In this document: positions 5,383-7,122 of the stretch, piece by piece
Numbering within the stretch: position 1 is the first letter of the stretch
Layout: each line of letters starts with the position of its first letter
Source of the DNA: Legionella genomosp. 1
GTDB lineage: Bacteria > Pseudomonadota > Gammaproteobacteria > Legionellales > Legionellaceae
Assembly (NCBI GenBank): GCA_945901965.1
Contig: CAMDMN010000110.1
Coordinates: forward strand, 1-7,122
Direction of reading: 5' to 3'
Length of the DNA: 7,122 nucleotides
The notes under the pieces: model-generated
Seen by the model: only the letters and a program-made list of their open reading frames with translations
Database searches by the model: none
What the model was told of the DNA's origin: nothing
Program-made: the position numbers and the translations under genes

Positions 5383-6546
5383 ATGAGTAAAAAACAAAAG
5401 ACATATACAGCTGAATTTAAAACTAAAATTGTTTTAGAGTTATTAGCAGGAGATCAAACGCTTGCGCAGATAGCATCAAAATATTCGTTGATATCAAGAA
5501 GCATACAAAATTGGAAAAGGATATTTTTAGCTAATGCGAGCCTGGCATTTAATGCAGATGCTGCGGTAGTGGATATAAAAAACACTGTTATTGAGCAAGA
5601 GAAAAAAATAGATGAACTCCACCGCCAATTAGGTAAGCGTACAGCAGAGTTGGAGTGGGCATCAAAAAAGTTGCAGAGCTTGGACTTTAAAACAAAGAAT
5701 ATTCTTATAAAGTCTGAGCTTGGTGGAATCTCAATAGTAAAAAAATGTGCATTACTTGATTTTAATAGAAGCAGTTATTATTACCAAGAATCACAGCCGT
5801 CACAAAAGAAAATGTCCCTATTAAGAGAAATTGATGCAATTTATACAGAAATACCGTTTTTTGGTTATAGGAAAGTGTATCTGCAATTAATTGAAAATGG
5901 TTTTAAAGTTGGGGTTAATCAAGTTGCTAACCTTATGAAGGAACTTGGTTTGAAGGTGATTTATCCAACTAAAAAAATAAAAACAACGCTCGCTAATTTA
6001 GCGCATAAAAAATATCCTTATTTACTAAGAGAGATGGATATTAATAAACCTAATCAAGTTTGGAGTACCGACATTACCTATATAAGGGTTAATGGGGGCT
6101 TTGTTTATTTGGCTGCAGTAATTGACTGGTATTCTAAAGCTATATTATCCCATAAAATCTCCAATACCATGGATGAGAGTTTAGTTTTAGATGTTTTAAA
6201 TAATGCGCTAGAACAATACGGGAAACCAGAAATATTCAATACAGATCAAGGCAGCCAATATACATCGCAAAAACATACGCAGTTATTGCTTAATAATGAT
6301 ATAAAAATATCTATGGATGGCAAAGGTAGAGCCACCGACAATATTGCCATAGAACGCTTTTGGCGCAGTGCTAAATATGAAAATATTTACATACAAGAAT
6401 ATAAAACTATCCGTGAATTAAAAAATGGTGTTAATGAATATATCTCGTTTTATAATCACAAAAGATTTCATCAATCACTAAAATATCAAAAGCCTATGGA
6501 TGTTTATAATTACAGAGAGAAGCAGATAGTTAAACTTGCAGCATAA
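5383..6546 (+). CDS. IS3-family transposase, OrfA and OrfB fused in one frame (387 aa)
   Basis: This DDE recombinase catalyses copy-out/paste-in transposition of the element. Residues 7-47 are an HTH_Tnp_1-type DNA-binding domain (TAEFKTKIVLELL...IQNWKR). Residues 65-100 are a probable coiled coil (IEQEKKIDELHRQL...ELEW), as in OrfA. About 103-160 is the HTH_21-like linker of OrfB (CALLDFNRSSYYY, FFGYRKVY). The rve catalytic core has Asp230 in WSTDITYI, Asp288 in FNTDQGSQYTS and Glu324 in NIAIERFWRS, with exactly 35 residues between the last two (DD35E). FYNHKRFHQSL (356-366) is the usual C-terminal motif. Most IS3 members split this into orfA and orfB joined by -1 slippage; here the zero frame runs through. 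ATG 5383 follows AGGAAG by 7 bases. All catalytic residues are present. Confidence 0.95.
   Translation: MSKKQKTYTAEFKTKIVLELLAGDQTLAQIASKYSLISRSIQNWKRIFLANASLAFNADAAVVDIKNTVIEQEKKIDELHRQLGKRTAELEWASKKLQSLDFKTKNILIKSELGGISIVKKCALLDFNRSSYYYQESQPSQKKMSLLREIDAIYTEIPFFGYRKVYLQLIENGFKVGVNQVANLMKELGLKVIYPTKKIKTTLANLAHKKYPYLLREMDINKPNQVWSTDITYIRVNGGFVYLAAVIDWYSKAILSHKISNTMDESLVLDVLNNALEQYGKPEIFNTDQGSQYTSQKHTQLLLNNDIKISMDGKGRATDNIAIERFWRSAKYENIYIQEYKTIRELKNGVNEYISFYNHKRFHQSLKYQKPMDVYNYREKQIVKLAA
5652..5714 (+). promoter_or_regulatory. Putative -1 ribosomal frameshift cassette
   Basis: Three parts occur in order: an internal SD-like GGAG (5652-5655), the heptamer A-AAA-AAG (5664-5670) in zero-frame phase (TCA AAA AAG, codons 94-96), and a stem GACTTTA/TAAAGTC (5683-5689/5708-5714) enclosing the small palindrome AAGAATATTCTT (5695-5706). 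This matches the design of IS3-family and dnaX shift sites. Slippage to -1 would add VAELGL and stop at TAA 5688-5690, giving a 102-aa OrfA-like protein. Confidence 0.6.
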
Positions 6547-6581
6547 ACGGTTAATTGGGTAGGAAATAGATTGTTAAATTA

Positions 6582-6603
6582 ATTGTCTAGACAAATGGTG
6601 GCA
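6582..6603 (-). repeat. Right terminal inverted repeat of the IS
   Basis: Read on the minus strand: TGCCACCA, a variable 7-mer, then AGACAAT, mirroring 5300-5321. The repeat also contains the only visible start codons of the adjacent RAYT frame (TTG 6583 and ATG 6595). Confidence 0.88.
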
Positions 6604-7092
6604 CTATATTTTTTTACATTAGTAACTTACAAACGCCAGCCAATTTTATGTGAAGAACCCGCATTAATCCGTTTAAAATCAGCATTCCGATATGTTAAAA
6701 ATAAACATCCTTATCGTATGCATGCTTTGGTTATTTTGCCAGATCATCTCCATTGCATTTGGCAGCTACCAGAAAATGATAATAATTTCTCGATTCGTTG
6801 GAATATGTTTAAACGCTATTTTTCAATTGGAATGCCAAGTTTCATAAGCTCTCGGCGAGAAAAAATGATTTGGCAAAGGCGATTCTGGGAACATTTGATT
6901 CGTGATGAAGACAATTTAAATCGATGCCTAGATTATATACATTACAATCCAGTAAAGCATGGATATGTTAATCGTCCATGCGATTGGGATAACAGCACAT
7001 TTAAGAAGCATGTTAAGCTTGGGCATTATGATATGAGTTGGGGATGTCATGGTGATGTGGATAAGATAAAAAACATTTTATTGAATGAATAA
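6583..7092 (+). CDS. REP-associated tyrosine transposase (RAYT, Y1/HUH), 5' end replaced by IS
   Basis: This belongs to the TnpA-REP branch of the IS200/IS605-like Y1 family, single-strand DNA endonucleases that bind and cut REP hairpins. Numbering from TTG 6583 (169 aa): LPDHLHCIW (52-60) holds the His55-x-His57 metal site; FWEHLIRDEDNLNRCLDYIHYNPVKHGYV (101-129) is the family signature with the nucleophile Tyr, most likely Tyr118. The strand LYFFTLVTYKRQP (8-20) is the first core strand, normally preceded by a YRR...GG segment of a dozen or so residues. That segment is absent: codons before 6604 lie inside the IS terminal repeat. Translation would need TTG 6583 or ATG 6595 within the IS, with no good ribosome site. 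The catalytic part is otherwise complete to the stop, so expression rather than chemistry is in doubt. A REP follows 10 bases after the stop. Confidence 0.88.
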   Translation: MSRQMVALYFFTLVTYKRQPILCEEPALIRLKSAFRYVKNKHPYRMHALVILPDHLHCIWQLPENDNNFSIRWNMFKRYFSIGMPSFISSRREKMIWQRRFWEHLIRDEDNLNRCLDYIHYNPVKHGYVNRPCDWDNSTFKKHVKLGHYDMSWGCHGDVDKIKNILLNE

Positions 7093-7102
7093 AATAATGA
7101 TT

Positions 7103-7122
7103 GGTGGGCACGTCGCTGTGCT
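7103..7122. repeat. REP downstream of the RAYT gene, cut by window edge
   Basis: GGTGGGCACGTCGCTGTG (7103-7120) repeats 5277-5294 exactly and in the same orientation. The expected second arm (TGCCCACCCTAC-type, as at 71-82) lies beyond the window. REPs flanking a RAYT gene are typical of the REPtron arrangement. Confidence 0.75.

Larger units (their letters stand above)
5300..6603 (+). mobile_element. IS3-family insertion sequence (1304 bp), IS150-like
   Basis: The ends are TGCCACCA...CA, with TG/CA termini as is standard for IS3-family elements. The 22-bp terminal inverted repeats (5300-5321 and 6582-6603) match at 18 of 22 positions: two perfect blocks, TGCCACCA and AGACAAT, flank a variable 7-base middle. 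A single transposase gene fills the element. No direct target duplication abuts the ends. TATA occurs one base outside each end (5295-5298 and 6605-6608), but TATA is palindromic and this may be chance. The element joins a REP on its left and a truncated RAYT gene on its right, so the flanks probably changed after insertion. The ORF, ends and catalytic residues are intact, so it may still be active. Confidence 0.9.

Noticed and set aside
5295..6608. TATA on both sides of the IS as a target-site duplication
   Set aside because: TATA is palindromic, is offset one base from the TG/CA ends, and is common in AT-rich DNA; it is not reliable, especially as the right flank seems to have been deleted.
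1..7122. CRISPR array or tandem repeat array
   Set aside because: The repeats present are single palindromes or inverted pairs; there is no regular series of repeats and spacers.

Overview
The window is an AT-rich chromosomal segment of a gammaproteobacterium. GyrB (805 aa) carries the extra C-terminal block of Gram-negative gyrases, and the Hfq core is of gammaproteobacterial type. The low GC, the dispersed palindromes and the scrambled gene order make me think of Legionellales/Coxiellaceae-like lineages, but that placement is inference. gyrB is not next to recF and hfq is not next to miaA, the arrangements usual in related bacteria, so the region looks rearranged.

Layout. At 1-82 lies a pair of inverted REP palindromes. 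At 199-477 a small winged-helix-like protein has its own promoter. From 512 to 941, on the minus strand, are degraded ORFs that look like remains of RelE/ParE- and YafQ-type toxins. At 931-1731 (minus) is an unrecognised exported, cysteine-rich protein. A near-perfect 28-bp palindrome (1797-1878) and two promoters fill the gap before gyrB (2088-4505). The long gap 4506-5052 holds a terminator-like hairpin and a second type of REP pair. Then comes a short, divergent hfq (5053-5259).

The last 1.85 kb is the most informative part. A REP fragment (5277-5294) is followed by a complete 1304-bp IS3-family element (5300-6603) with 22-bp inverted ends. Directly after it is a REP-associated tyrosine transposase (RAYT) whose N-terminus has been replaced by the IS end, and then another REP that starts with the same 18 bases as the first. 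I read this as a REP-RAYT-REP unit invaded and partly deleted by the IS.

The IS has two control features. An inverted repeat can mask the ribosome binding site in transcripts entering from outside. A full -1 frameshift cassette (GGAG, A-AAA-AAG, downstream stem) sits inside an already fused OrfA-OrfB frame, so slippage would make a short OrfA-like protein instead of the full transposase. Two REP families in the window have different stems but a similar AAGCG/AGCG-type loop. The divergent Hfq, with substitutions at the proximal uridine pocket and the rim, is the other item of note. I see no CRISPR array, tRNA, rRNA or recognisable new defence system.
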